DNA of 64,000 bases, from assembly GCA_964536025.1 (NCBI GenBank), contig CAZHXA010000003.1:1-64000 (forward strand), in the 5' to 3' direction. The notes below the pieces were generated by a model, which was given only the letters and a program-made list of their open reading frames with translations, ran no database searches and was not told where the DNA came from. Below, piece after piece: positions 24,711 through 33,724 of the stretch; the first letter of the stretch is position 1, and the number at the start of each line of letters is the position of its first letter. The DNA is from RGIG4576 sp964536025. Lineage in GTDB: Bacteria > Bacteroidota > Bacteroidia > Bacteroidales > Muribaculaceae. Position numbers and translations under genes: made by a program.

Positions 24711-26243
24711 TCACCCGAAAAGCGACATTTGTGCATCGGGTTCCTCAACTTCTACAGGTCGAGATTCTACCGGTTTAGCTGTTTCTTCTTTTTTGACCTC
24801 CTTAGCTACCGATTCAACCGTATCGGGCAATAACCAATCAATATCTTCAAGTTCTGCCTCAGCTTCCACGTCTTTATTGGAATTATCGGTTTCAAACTCA
24901 ACTGTTTTTTCTTCTACTACTTCATTTGTTTCTTCTGTTAAAGACTCAGGAGAAACAAATTCAGCAAAATCAGAATCGTCAAGCGATACTTCAAATGTTT
25001 CCTCAACAGCTTGACGCAAATCGTCATCTACAAGGAAATCATCAATTTTACCATTTACATTCAATTTTGCTTGCAGTTCGGCTATTTCGGCTTGAAATTG
25101 TTTTGTTTTCTCCAATTCTGAAGTTTTTAAAGCATTTATTTCGGTTTCATAAGCCGACTTTATGGTATCACAAGTTTCTTGCGACTTTTTCAATTCCAAT
25201 TGCATCAATTCTATTTCAGCCTTTTTCTCATCATAGAATCGTTCCTGCTTATGCAATAATTCAAGAGTATCGGTATTCTCTTGTTGCAATTTCACGATTT
25301 TTGTATTCAGCTCGGCTACTTCTTCTTCTTTTTTCTTCTTAAATTCTTCCACTTTAACCAACTGTTCTTGTATATCGTCAAGAACGCCCATATTTTCAGT
25401 CATTTCGGCAAGTTCAGCCTTAGATGCCTCCAATTCTTTTTTCAAGTCGGTCAATTCTTGTTCTTTATCTGAAAGAGCCTCTTTATTTTTTACTGCTTCA
25501 TTACGAATTTCATTAAGTAAAGCATTGTTTATTTCCATTTTACTGTTATACTCTTCTTCCAATGCTTTTATTCGTTCATCATCTGCTCCATTTTCGGCAA
25601 GTTTCTTTTTCAATTCCACTATTTGAGCAGTGAGTGCTTGTTTTTCTTTTTCCGATTCCTCTATGGCATCGCTTTTCACTTGAGAAACTTTAAGTTTATT
25701 AAGCAAACTCTTGTTTTCCAAGTCATATTGTTCTTTTTCGGCTTCGGCAGCTGCAACACTATCCTCCAAATTACGGATTCGCTCTTTTAAAGCTAACTTC
25801 TGACGGTCTTCACTCAACTTCACAGCTTTCATCTCTTTCATTTCATTTTCGGCTGCAATACAACGAGACTTATAATCTTCTATCTGAAGATTCATCTCGT
25901 TTTTTTCCTTTTCCCAACCGTAACGTGCCTCTGAAAGACTTTTTTCTTTAGTTTCTTTTACAAAAGCTGAAAATCCGGAGCCTAATGCTTCATATAAATA
26001 TTTTTTTTCGGCTTCTATATCCAGACATTTCAATACCATAGGAGACAAGTTAGAATTGATAATATTTATCAATTCATCAAACACTCCTTCGGGTATTTGA
26101 TCTGTACTTTCGGATTCATTAACAACGGTCTCGCTGTTTTCTTCAGGTTGTTCGTCACTTGACGATGATGAGTCATAAGTTATATAATCCTCTTCTTCAC
26201 CTGACCATCCTAATGCTTTTTTTAATCCGCCGAAAATTGACAT
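24711..26243 (-). CDS. Acidic coiled-coil protein of unknown function
   Basis: A 510-residue protein without a signal peptide. The N-terminus (MSIFGGLKKALGWSGEEEDY) is followed by a Ser/Glu-rich stretch, a short helical region (~50-95, FDELINIINSNLSPMVLKCLD), a long heptad-rich coiled coil (~95-385) and a very acidic low-complexity tail ending in EEPDAQMSLFG. It is not similar to any enzyme I recognise. It lies 20 bp after the receiver/PPDK-like gene and is almost surely co-transcribed, so it may be a scaffold or partner of that protein. Confidence 0.7.
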   Translation of the reverse strand: MSIFGGLKKALGWSGEEEDYITYDSSSSSDEQPEENSETVVNESESTDQIPEGVFDELINIINSNLSPMVLKCLDIEAEKKYLYEALGSGFSAFVKETKEKSLSEARYGWEKEKNEMNLQIEDYKSRCIAAENEMKEMKAVKLSEDRQKLALKERIRNLEDSVAAAEAEKEQYDLENKSLLNKLKVSQVKSDAIEESEKEKQALTAQIVELKKKLAENGADDERIKALEEEYNSKMEINNALLNEIRNEAVKNKEALSDKEQELTDLKKELEASKAELAEMTENMGVLDDIQEQLVKVEEFKKKKEEEVAELNTKIVKLQQENTDTLELLHKQERFYDEKKAEIELMQLELKKSQETCDTIKSAYETEINALKTSELEKTKQFQAEIAELQAKLNVNGKIDDFLVDDDLRQAVEETFEVSLDDSDFAEFVSPESLTEETNEVVEEKTVEFETDNSNKDVEAEAELEDIDWLLPDTVESVAKEVKKEETAKPVESRPVEVEEPDAQMSLFG

Positions 26244-26263
26244 ATATTTAAATCTATTTTACA

Positions 26264-29200
26264 TTAACCTTTAATTTCTTCAACTTGTTGCCCCACCTCT
26301 CCGGGTTTAAGTACGACACCGATTCCTTTTTTACCGTTTATAGCCACTACCACCGGTTCTGCAAATGCTATTATTTTCACATTCTCAGTTTCATAGGCTA
26401 CGGGGTGTGAATTGATATAATCCATATCACACATATATCCATCAACATCATCTTTCATGGTAAAATATCCTACTCCGAAAGAAGTGAGATTCTGGAAAAA
26501 ATGTGTACCTTGACTCGGATCTATTGAATTACCTTTCAATGTTGTTTCCACAACCACTTTGGCTGCCGATATATGAGGCCATTTAACAGGTATCCCCAAA
26601 GCACTGTCACTTGAACCCCAACGACCGGGACCTATTAAAATGTAATTTTCATTATTTTGCGTAAAGTTACGATTAATTTTTTCAATTTCACGAGAAACCA
26701 ACAAATTATTTGCCATGGAGAAACTTTCGGGCTTTACAATCACCATATACCTTATATTATCCATCATACCATGCCCCAAAGCACTATTACTGCGGAGAAG
26801 TATCTTTTCTTCTGCAATATTCATCACTTCTTCATCGAGCATTTCCTTTCGGTCTACCATAGGACGTATCTGCAACCAGTAAACCTGTCCTTTACGATTG
26901 CTTCCTTCTGTATTATCGGTGTCAATCACTCCGGCAAATTCTATTTCCACAGGGCGTTGCATTGCCGATTGTCCTTTTTCAAGCATAAATGCAACAATCT
27001 CAGCCAATGGATAACACTTATGCTGTAATATATTGGCAAACGTAACAACTCTGCGTCCTTCTCCATAATCGCTATCTCTTATCACTCCGTCATAATGGTC
27101 ATAGGTGCTTACCATATACTTCAACGAGCCGTTCCCAACAGCATCTTGAATACGCATCTTCTTTATATTAAAACCATCATCAACGCTAAACGATGCTGCC
27201 CTATTTTTTATGTCAAGGGCATAAAATCGGGTCTGTGTATCTCGCAATGCTAAATCCAAAGTGCTTGTTTGTAACACCTTGTCGGGATGGTGAGGTGAGA
27301 ATCTTAATGCTTGCCCTCCATCAACTATATATTTTCCAAGTCCCACGGCTACCTCAGCAACCCCTTCCTCAGCTTTTTCATCATTTATAGGATAATAATT
27401 CAACGACCTACCCACTCCCGAGAATGAAGGATAATACACTTCGCCATAATCTGTACCGACTACCTCTTGTATGATTATTGCCATTTTTTCTTGATCGATA
27501 ATATTGCGAGTTGCAGTCATATAAGCCTTACTATCGGCAAAAAACACCGAAGCATAAACACTCTTTATGGCATCACTCAAAAGCCGCAACATTTCTATTT
27601 TGTCTTTTAGCAATGGTATCATATAAGTGGAGTAAATTCCGGCAAATGGCTGGTAATGGCTATCTTCAAGCAAACTTGAACTACGAACTGCAAGCGGACG
27701 ATTCACTACTTCAAACAATGCAAAAAAGTCGTCGTTTAATTCTTCTTGCAAACGTGCATCAAGAAATGCTTTTAATATTTCATCATCGGGGGCATCACTT
27801 AAAGCTATTTTATAAAGGTTGTTTTTCTCCATGAATTCATCAAAAATATCGGTACAGAGAACAACCGTGCGTGGTATTTTTACTGTTACACCATTAAAAT
27901 TGTCACATTCCGGATAATTTTTGATAATAGAATCGATAAACGCAAGACCTCGCCCTTTCCCCCCTAATGAACCTTGACCTATACGTGCAAAATTGGAATA
28001 ATGGTCAAAACGGTCACGCTTAAAGATTGCAACTACTCCTTTATTTTTCATCTTGCGATATTTAACTATAAGGTCAAATATCAATTGACGTACTGCCGGA
28101 GCTTCGCTTATATCGGCGAAACGGTGCATTTTCATCACTTCGGCTATAGGGAACATTGCTCGTGAATAGAGCCATCGTGAAATATCGTTATAAGACGCAT
28201 GATAAAATAACGATTCGGCTGGAACATAGAAAATATTATTTTGTAAATCTTTTAAATCCTTTATCCTAAGGAGTTCCTCTCCTGTTGTAGGATTCTTAAT
28301 TACAAAATCGCCAAAACCGAAGTTCTCCATAATGGCATGTCCTAAATCCACCGGTAATTTCTTGGAATTTTTATCAATAAAAACACCATGAAATTCTCTT
28401 ACGTATTTTTCATTTTCCGATTCACTTGATTCTATAATCATTGGCAAATACGGGTCGCGACGACGTAATTCTTTGGCAAATTTAATTCCTGCTAATGAGT
28501 CTTTTTGACCTTCGTGCTGAAATGATACATCACTTATAACACCAAGTATGTTCTTGCTGAACTTTTCGTAAAGTTCCATTGCTTCTTCATAATTACGTGC
28601 AAGCATCACCTTTGGTCGACCACGTAAACGCAACATCTTTTCATGTTCATTCAATGCCTCAGTCGAAAATATCAATGATTGACGCAACAAGAATTTATAC
28701 AATGTAGGCAACACCGAAGAATAAAACCGAATGGAATCTTCTACCAATAATATCAACTGAACTCCTACTTCATTTATATCATTATCGGCATTCATTCTAT
28801 CTTCCAACAATTTTATTATGGCAAGTAGCAAATCAACGTTACCCAACCAGCTAAACACATAATCAACGCCTCCAAAGTCCTCATTGGCAAGACGATGCGA
28901 CACTTCTCGAGAAAATGGAGTAAGAACAACTATCGGCACTTCCGGATAAAGCTGTTTTATATTTTTTGCTTGTTCAAATGTTTCGCTTATATCAACACCC
29001 GGCATTGCAATTATCAAATCAAAATTTTTTCCTGCCAGTTGCTCATAAGCCGATTCAAAACTGCTCACTTGTGTAAATCGCGGAGGAGAGCTAAGATTCA
29101 ATGCCATGTACTCGAAGAATAATTGTTCTTCAACTCTGCCATCTTCTTCAAGCATAAATGCATCATAATGAGAAGATATAAGCAACACATTGAAGATACG

Positions 29201-29266
29201 GCGTTGCATGAGATTTTGAAACGCTGTATCTTTAAGGTATAATTGACTTAAAGCTGCTTCATCCAT
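26264..29266 (-). CDS. Two receiver-like domains fused to a PPDK-type ATP-binding domain
   Basis: A 1000-residue cytoplasmic protein. A first receiver-like domain (~24-155) lacks the acceptor Asp (LIIAMPG at that place). A second (~168-310) has all key residues: Glu176-Asp177, the acceptor Asp246 in GVISDVSF, Ser280 and Lys299. After a linker comes the PEP/pyruvate-binding (PPDK N-terminal) ATP-grasp fold from ~430: IGQGSLGGKGRGLAF, RPLAVRSSSLLEDS and YILIGPGRWGSSD. The phospho-His swivel and PEP barrel of true PEP synthase are missing, so it should not be called PEP synthase. It may be an ATP-using regulator controlled by phosphorylation. Function unknown. Confidence 0.82.
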   Translation of the reverse strand: MDEAALSQLYLKDTAFQNLMQRRIFNVLLISSHYDAFMLEEDGRVEEQLFFEYMALNLSSPPRFTQVSSFESAYEQLAGKNFDLIIAMPGVDISETFEQAKNIKQLYPEVPIVVLTPFSREVSHRLANEDFGGVDYVFSWLGNVDLLLAIIKLLEDRMNADNDINEVGVQLILLVEDSIRFYSSVLPTLYKFLLRQSLIFSTEALNEHEKMLRLRGRPKVMLARNYEEAMELYEKFSKNILGVISDVSFQHEGQKDSLAGIKFAKELRRRDPYLPMIIESSESENEKYVREFHGVFIDKNSKKLPVDLGHAIMENFGFGDFVIKNPTTGEELLRIKDLKDLQNNIFYVPAESLFYHASYNDISRWLYSRAMFPIAEVMKMHRFADISEAPAVRQLIFDLIVKYRKMKNKGVVAIFKRDRFDHYSNFARIGQGSLGGKGRGLAFIDSIIKNYPECDNFNGVTVKIPRTVVLCTDIFDEFMEKNNLYKIALSDAPDDEILKAFLDARLQEELNDDFFALFEVVNRPLAVRSSSLLEDSHYQPFAGIYSTYMIPLLKDKIEMLRLLSDAIKSVYASVFFADSKAYMTATRNIIDQEKMAIIIQEVVGTDYGEVYYPSFSGVGRSLNYYPINDEKAEEGVAEVAVGLGKYIVDGGQALRFSPHHPDKVLQTSTLDLALRDTQTRFYALDIKNRAASFSVDDGFNIKKMRIQDAVGNGSLKYMVSTYDHYDGVIRDSDYGEGRRVVTFANILQHKCYPLAEIVAFMLEKGQSAMQRPVEIEFAGVIDTDNTEGSNRKGQVYWLQIRPMVDRKEMLDEEVMNIAEEKILLRSNSALGHGMMDNIRYMVIVKPESFSMANNLLVSREIEKINRNFTQNNENYILIGPGRWGSSDSALGIPVKWPHISAAKVVVETTLKGNSIDPSQGTHFFQNLTSFGVGYFTMKDDVDGYMCDMDYINSHPVAYETENVKIIAFAEPVVVAINGKKGIGVVLKPGEVGQQVEEIKG

Positions 29267-29300
29267 TTCACCAAGATAAGAGAATTATAGTTTGAATTAT

Positions 29301-30167
29301 TTATTTGGCATCCGAGAATTTTTCAGGGAACTCAATGTTATCAGCAGGGCGTATCAAGGCTCGTATTATCAAGCATACTCCCACTATTATAAACGGAACG
29401 CTTAACAATTGTCCCATATTCATCCCGATAGACTCTATCATTCCAAGTTCCCAAGGTTCTTGTACGTTTTTTACATATTCTATCACAAAACGAGCTGTAA
29501 ATAGTACCGTAAAGAAAACGCCGAAAATCAAACCTTGACGACGTTGTGCATTACATTTCCAATACATAAACATCAAAATAACAAACAGAACCAAATAACT
29601 TGCAGCTTCATAAAGCTGTGTCGGATGGCATGGCACTGTCATTATAGGCTCAGCTCCACGCATCCAAGCTCCTATATTGCCTACAAAAGAAAAACCCCAA
29701 GGCAAATCGGTAGGTCCGCCATAAATTTCATGATTAAATAAATTGCCAAGACGTATCAAGGCACCTACAAATGGAACAGGAACTACAAGACGGTCAAATG
29801 TCCACAATGGATTTTTCTTTGTAACATATTTGGAATACAAGAATATTGCAATTATTATACCTATGGCTCCTCCATGGCTTGCAAGTCCGCCTTCCCACAC
29901 TTTAAAAATATCCATCAAACGTTGTGAATAACTTTCCCAATCATAGAAAAACACATGACCGAGTCGGGCTCCCACCAAAGTGGCTACTGCTACATATACA
30001 AATAATGAGCCAACCCATTTCTCAGGTGCTCCTTCATGACGAAACATTCGCCACACTATTTCATAACCCACCAAGAATCCTATGGCAAACATTAATCCAT
30101 ACCAACGTATTACTATCGGAGAACTTATTAGTTCTGGATGAAATGTCCATGTTATAAAATCAAACAT
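29301..30167 (-). CDS. lgt: Prolipoprotein diacylglyceryl transferase
   Basis: A 288-residue inner-membrane enzyme that moves diacylglycerol from phosphatidylglycerol to the lipobox Cys of prolipoproteins. Seven hydrophobic helices are visible, with the family motifs IRWYGLMFAIGFLVG, GARLGHVFFYDW, GGLASHGGAIGI and RLGNLFNHEIYG, and HPTQLYEA. It serves the many lipoproteins in this window. It lies 42 bp downstream of the FKBP gene and 34 bp upstream of the receiver/PPDK-like gene, in a probable operon. Confidence 0.95.
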   Translation of the reverse strand: MFDFITWTFHPELISSPIVIRWYGLMFAIGFLVGYEIVWRMFRHEGAPEKWVGSLFVYVAVATLVGARLGHVFFYDWESYSQRLMDIFKVWEGGLASHGGAIGIIIAIFLYSKYVTKKNPLWTFDRLVVPVPFVGALIRLGNLFNHEIYGGPTDLPWGFSFVGNIGAWMRGAEPIMTVPCHPTQLYEAASYLVLFVILMFMYWKCNAQRRQGLIFGVFFTVLFTARFVIEYVKNVQEPWELGMIESIGMNMGQLLSVPFIIVGVCLIIRALIRPADNIEFPEKFSDAK

Positions 30168-30208
30168 AGCTTTATACTATAATTTTAATTAAAACATATT
30201 TTTCAATC

Positions 30209-31246
30209 TCACTTTGTTTCACCCTTTTTCACATCAAGCAATTCTATGTCAAAACGTAAGGCTTCATAAGGTGCAATTGCATCTCCTGCTCCTCGCTCGC
30301 CATAGGCAAGTGTATAAGGTATCCACAATGTAATTTTACCTCCTTTACCTATCAATTTTATACCTTCGGTCCACCCGCGTATTACTTGATTCAAAGCAAA
30401 AGTCATAGGTTCATCTTTATTATAATCATTCGGACGATATAATTTCAATTTTTGCTGAACTTTTGCCGGTTTATCGGCAAAACGAGTGGCATCAAACGAT
30501 TCTCCATTCTGTTTTATTCCTTTGTAATGCACAGTAACAACATCGGTATCGTCTGTAGCTTTCACGTTTTCATTTCCTTTTGCCTCAATCTTATATATCA
30601 AGCCCGAAGGTAATGCTTTAACACCCTTTTGTTGAACAACCGAAGATAACCACGCAGCTGATTTCTTTTTCATTTCCTCAATGCGTGTCACATTCATATA
30701 ATGACTTATATAATTCATTGCCTCTTCATTGGTCATAAATGCTTTTCCATCGCGATAATCATGCATTCCTTTCAAGACCCAATACACTTGTATAGGCATA
30801 ACACTTTGATTTATACCCAAGCCTAAATTCATGGCAAACGCTTTTGTTACTAATGCTCGTTCATGATTCGATTCAAAAATTTTTGACATCAAATACATTT
30901 TTTCATTCCACACTTTAATTGAATCAAGTTCTGCTTTACCGGCTTTCAATCTATCCGGATATTTTGCACCGAAAAATTCATTTAATATTCGAGGCAAATC
31001 ATCTATTGTCATTGTTAAGCTATCCATTTCGAGTGTGGCAATTCCCATTGCAGTATTGGATACTGTTTTATCCAATAATTCATAGTCAAACGGTGCGTAT
31101 TCAAATTGCTTATTCATACCATACGCCACATTTACTCCCGAAGCATAAGATAATGTATCGATAACCGATTCTTCTCCCCACTCTATGTTTTGAGCAGAAA
31201 CTCCCATTGAGCCAAACAAGAAAGCTGAAAATATAAATTTCTTCAT
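30209..31246 (-). CDS. FKBP-type peptidyl-prolyl cis-trans isomerase, secreted
   Basis: A 345-residue protein with signal peptide MKKFIFSAFLFGSMGVSAQ. An N-terminal helical dimerization region (FKBP_N-like, duplicated or extended here, ~20-210) precedes a C-terminal FKBP domain (~225-340: VTVHYKGIKQNGESFDAT, VIRGWTEGIKLIGKGGKI, IPYTLAYGERGAG). It should help fold envelope proteins in the periplasm. The reading frame is open to 31273, but a -7 promoter box overlaps that point, so the ATG at 31246 in front of the signal peptide is the start. Confidence 0.9.
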   Translation of the reverse strand: MKKFIFSAFLFGSMGVSAQNIEWGEESVIDTLSYASGVNVAYGMNKQFEYAPFDYELLDKTVSNTAMGIATLEMDSLTMTIDDLPRILNEFFGAKYPDRLKAGKAELDSIKVWNEKMYLMSKIFESNHERALVTKAFAMNLGLGINQSVMPIQVYWVLKGMHDYRDGKAFMTNEEAMNYISHYMNVTRIEEMKKKSAAWLSSVVQQKGVKALPSGLIYKIEAKGNENVKATDDTDVVTVHYKGIKQNGESFDATRFADKPAKVQQKLKLYRPNDYNKDEPMTFALNQVIRGWTEGIKLIGKGGKITLWIPYTLAYGERGAGDAIAPYEALRFDIELLDVKKGETK

Positions 31247-31270
31247 GATTAATTTAATTCTAAATAAATA

Positions 31271-31302
31271 CAAATGTAAACAATTCCAAGAAAAACGCCA
31301 AA
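31271..31302 (-). promoter_or_regulatory. Promoter of the FKBP-lgt gene group
   Basis: On the - strand a TTTG -33 box (31299-31302) and a TACATTTG -7 box (31271-31278) are separated by 20 bp, an ideal Bacteroidota promoter. It fixes the FKBP start at 31246 and probably drives the genes down to 24711. Confidence 0.7.
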
Positions 31303-31375
31303 CGCATATAGTGCCTATTCATTTGCTATTAGCGAGGACAATGAATATTAAGACAACATTCACTTTACTGTTTTT

Positions 31376-32290
31376 TCAATACAGATTAAATGATAATTTA
31401 GTAAATTCATAGGTTACAATTAATTCCACACATACACTTTCCAAGAGTGGCACATTATCTTCTATATGCCCTATAGGAAAATTGAATGCGACAGGAAAAT
31501 CATAACATGCTACCATACGATGTATCATAGCATACATAGATTCCCCATTCCCATCAGGTTCTTTACATTCAGTAAAACGCCCTACAATCAAACCTCTTAA
31601 CTGAGACAAAACACCCGACAATTTTAAATTATATAACATTCGCTCTACTTTATAGATAGGTTCTCCTATATCTTCTATAAACAGTATATTCCCGGGGGTA
31701 AAAATGTCATATTTTAATCCTCTCAAACCACTTAACACAGCTAAATTTCCTCCCGTCAAGTTTCCTTTAGCCGTGCCACATCGATTTAAAGGATGTGATA
31801 TAGTTTTGTAAACGGGCAATATTCCTTTAAGGATATTACATAGAGACACATTACAATAATTATGCTCATCAAAAAGCGTTAAATGCTTTGCCATTGAAGC
31901 ATGAATACTTGCCACTCCGGCATTGTAACATATAGCATGTAATATAGAAATATCACTAAATCCTATAATCCACTTCGGATTAGTACAAATATCTTCCACC
32001 GAAATAAATTCAGCAAGGTGAATCGTACCATATCCTCCACGCCCACATAAAATGGCTTTTATTTCAGGATTATACAACGCTTTTTTAAAATCAGCCAAGC
32101 GTTCTTCAATTGTACCACTGTAATAACCGTATTTTCCACAACAATGCTCACTTTGAACGGGAATAAAACCCCATTTTTTTACTGCATTGCAAGCTCCTTG
32201 AATAAAATCAGGATTGACAGCACTTGCCGGCGAAACTATTGCCAACTTATCTCCTTCTTTAAGAAATTCAGGAACAATCGGTTTCAGCAT
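31376..32290 (-). CDS. LD-carboxypeptidase, S66 family (muramoyltetrapeptide carboxypeptidase)
   Basis: A 304-residue cytoplasmic serine peptidase that removes the terminal D-Ala from murein tetrapeptides during recycling. It opens with LKEGDKLAIVSPAS, has GRGGYGTIHL, the nucleophile Ser in IGFSDIS, and the Glu and His of the Ser-Glu-His triad in LFIEDIGEPIYKVERML and IGHIEDN. It lies 16 bp downstream of the radical SAM gene. Length and motif order are normal. Confidence 0.92.
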   Translation of the reverse strand: MLKPIVPEFLKEGDKLAIVSPASAVNPDFIQGACNAVKKWGFIPVQSEHCCGKYGYYSGTIEERLADFKKALYNPEIKAILCGRGGYGTIHLAEFISVEDICTNPKWIIGFSDISILHAICYNAGVASIHASMAKHLTLFDEHNYCNVSLCNILKGILPVYKTISHPLNRCGTAKGNLTGGNLAVLSGLRGLKYDIFTPGNILFIEDIGEPIYKVERMLYNLKLSGVLSQLRGLIVGRFTECKEPDGNGESMYAMIHRMVACYDFPVAFNFPIGHIEDNVPLLESVCVELIVTYEFTKLSFNLY

Positions 32291-32306
32291 AAACGTTTTT
32301 TAATGA

Positions 32307-33083
32307 TTAATTAACTTGAACCTTTATGCCTGCAGCTTCTATTCGTTTACCAATAGCTTCAAGCTCTGTTTTTTCAACTTTTTCAAGATTTTCTTCAGGA
32401 GTCTTTCTATCGATTGAATAAATCATAACTTCCTGAGGATTTACCTCTTTATAAGCATCAATAAGAGCCATTACCTCTTGTTCTGTTGTATTGTCGATTT
32501 TTGTTCCGTTATGAGTCCCTCGCAGGAACATAGTTTGAATGATACATTTACCACCGAACTTTTTTAAATCAGCAATTACACCTTCAGGCAATACACCTCC
32601 CGACGTAGGTTGATTTATAGCACGTAATGATGAAGCTAAAGCCGAATCAAGTTTCAGTATATTGTTATCAACCTTTTTAAGAGCTTCAACTACCGACTCC
32701 TTCTTTAACATTGTACTATTACTTAAAACACTCACTTTAACATTAGGAAAAAATCTGTCACGCAACATAAGCACATCTTGCACAATTTCTTTGAATTGCG
32801 GATGCAATGTCGGCTCACCATTACCTGAAAAAGTTATGACATCAAGTTTCTCATCGGATTCGACCATTGATTTGAGTTTTCGATTAAGACTTTTTTTTAC
32901 CGATTCCCTTGAAGGAATACCACTTTTGCCGGCACCTTGAGAATTATATCCTGCCTCACAATAAATACAATCAAACGAACATATTTTTCCATCGTTTGGC
33001 ATTAAGTTTATGCCCAAAGAAACACCAAGTCTGCGGCTATGAATAGGACCGAAAACCGTTTCATGAAACAATATAGTCTGCAT
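32307..33083 (-). CDS. Radical SAM protein (COG0731-like)
   Basis: A 258-residue protein with FGPIHSRRLGVSLGINLMP followed by the [4Fe-4S] cluster motif CSFDCIYCEAG (CxxxCxxC), then VITFSGNGEPTLHP and VLSNSTML. These are typical of the COG0731 Fe-S oxidoreductases, some of which are related to tRNA wybutosine-type enzymes. The bacterial members have no assigned reaction that I know of. It shares a direction and probably a transcript with the LD-carboxypeptidase. Confidence 0.88.
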   Translation of the reverse strand: MQTILFHETVFGPIHSRRLGVSLGINLMPNDGKICSFDCIYCEAGYNSQGAGKSGIPSRESVKKSLNRKLKSMVESDEKLDVITFSGNGEPTLHPQFKEIVQDVLMLRDRFFPNVKVSVLSNSTMLKKESVVEALKKVDNNILKLDSALASSLRAINQPTSGGVLPEGVIADLKKFGGKCIIQTMFLRGTHNGTKIDNTTEQEVMALIDAYKEVNPQEVMIYSIDRKTPEENLEKVEKTELEAIGKRIEAAGIKVQVN

Positions 33084-33107
33084 AAATCAAATATTTTTAT
33101 TATACTA

Positions 33108-33115
33108 CAAATTTA
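33108..33115 (-). promoter_or_regulatory. Candidate -7 box for the radical SAM gene
   Basis: Reads TAAATTTG on the - strand, 24 bp before the ATG at 33083. No good -33 box at the standard distance. Confidence 0.4.
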
Positions 33116-33269
33116 CATATAAATCACGAAAATTCTACAACAACTAAATAAAAACACTCAACTACATACTTCAAATTTCACTTTTTCACTCAATTTTCGC
33201 CCTTTAAAACAAGAAAATTCAACAAAAATCATTTTTTTACAAATAAAACGTGATTTTTCATGAAAAATA

Positions 33270-33301
33270 TTTGCACAAAATAAAAATTATACATAACTTT
33301 G
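33270..33301 (+). promoter_or_regulatory. tRNA-Phe promoter
   Basis: TTTG (33270-33273) and TAACTTTG (33294-33301) with a 20-bp spacer, ending 18 bp before the tRNA. Exact consensus on both boxes. Confidence 0.8.
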
Positions 33302-33319
33302 CACTCGCAAAACAACGAT

Positions 33320-33392
33320 GGTGCCATAGCTCAGTTGGTAGAGCAAAGGACTGAAAATCCTTGTGTCCCCGGTTCGATTCCTGGTGGCACCA
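33320..33392 (+). tRNA. tRNA-Phe (anticodon GAA)
   Basis: A 73-nt cloverleaf: acceptor GGTGCCA/TGGCACC, D-arm GCTC/GAGC, anticodon stem AAGGA/TCCTT with loop CTGAAAA (GAA at 33353-33355), TPsiC arm CCCGG-TTCGATT-CCTGG, discriminator A. CCA is not encoded. It stands alone, with its own promoter and terminator. Confidence 0.97.
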
Positions 33393-33403
33393 CTTGAAAA
33401 TCA

Positions 33404-33439
33404 GAGAGTTAAGTCAAAAGCTTAGCTCTCTTTTTCTTT
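33404..33439 (+). terminator. Intrinsic terminator of tRNA-Phe
   Basis: GAGAGTTAAG (33404-33413) pairs with CTTAGCTCTC (33421-33430), one G-T wobble, then TTTTTCTTT. It begins 12 nt after the tRNA. Confidence 0.85.
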
Positions 33440-33687
33440 CTGTAGTGGTGTAAAAACATAGCAGAAACGGGGTCAGTAGCGGTTCAGTAGTTTTTTAGTG
33501 GGAATAGAGGTTTTGAATAACAAAGAAATGCCGAAGGTATTGCATATCTGTTTTGAATGATTGAAATGATTTCTTACAGAAGCTGTAAAGTGGTGAGTCT
33601 GTGAGCGTCCGCACGTGTCGAAATCTCTGTCGATCTTTTTCACATGGCGGTTAATAGGTCATGTTATAACTTCTGCTTATTATTTAG
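33440..33687. other. Gene-poor stretch after tRNA-Phe, possible integration scar
   Basis: No supported gene is present. The + strand is noticeably richer in G than the flanking intergenic DNA (for example 33466-33490 and 33595-33620), and there is no clear repeat of the tRNA 3' end inside it. tRNA 3' ends are common integration sites, so this could be a remnant of an old mobile element, but no integrase fragment is recognisable. Confidence 0.3.
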
Positions 33688-33695
33688 TAACTTTG
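33688..33695 (+). promoter_or_regulatory. -7 box before the YitT/YczE-like gene
   Basis: TAACTTTG, 29 bp before the ATG at 33725. The reading frame is open up to 33644, but this box lies inside it and argues for the later start. Confidence 0.5.
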
Positions 33696-33724
33696 TAGTG
33701 GCAATTCAATCAATTATTAAAACA

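Noticed and set aside
24793..25472. Open frames on the + strand across the coiled-coil gene
   Set aside because: They are low-complexity reflections of Glu/Lys-rich codons on the other strand.
26264..29266. Phosphoenolpyruvate synthase
   Set aside because: Only the ATP-binding domain is present; the phospho-His and PEP-binding domains are missing.
33440..33643. Integrase remnant after tRNA-Phe
   Set aside because: No frame gives recombinase motifs, and no copy of the tRNA 3' end is visible nearby.
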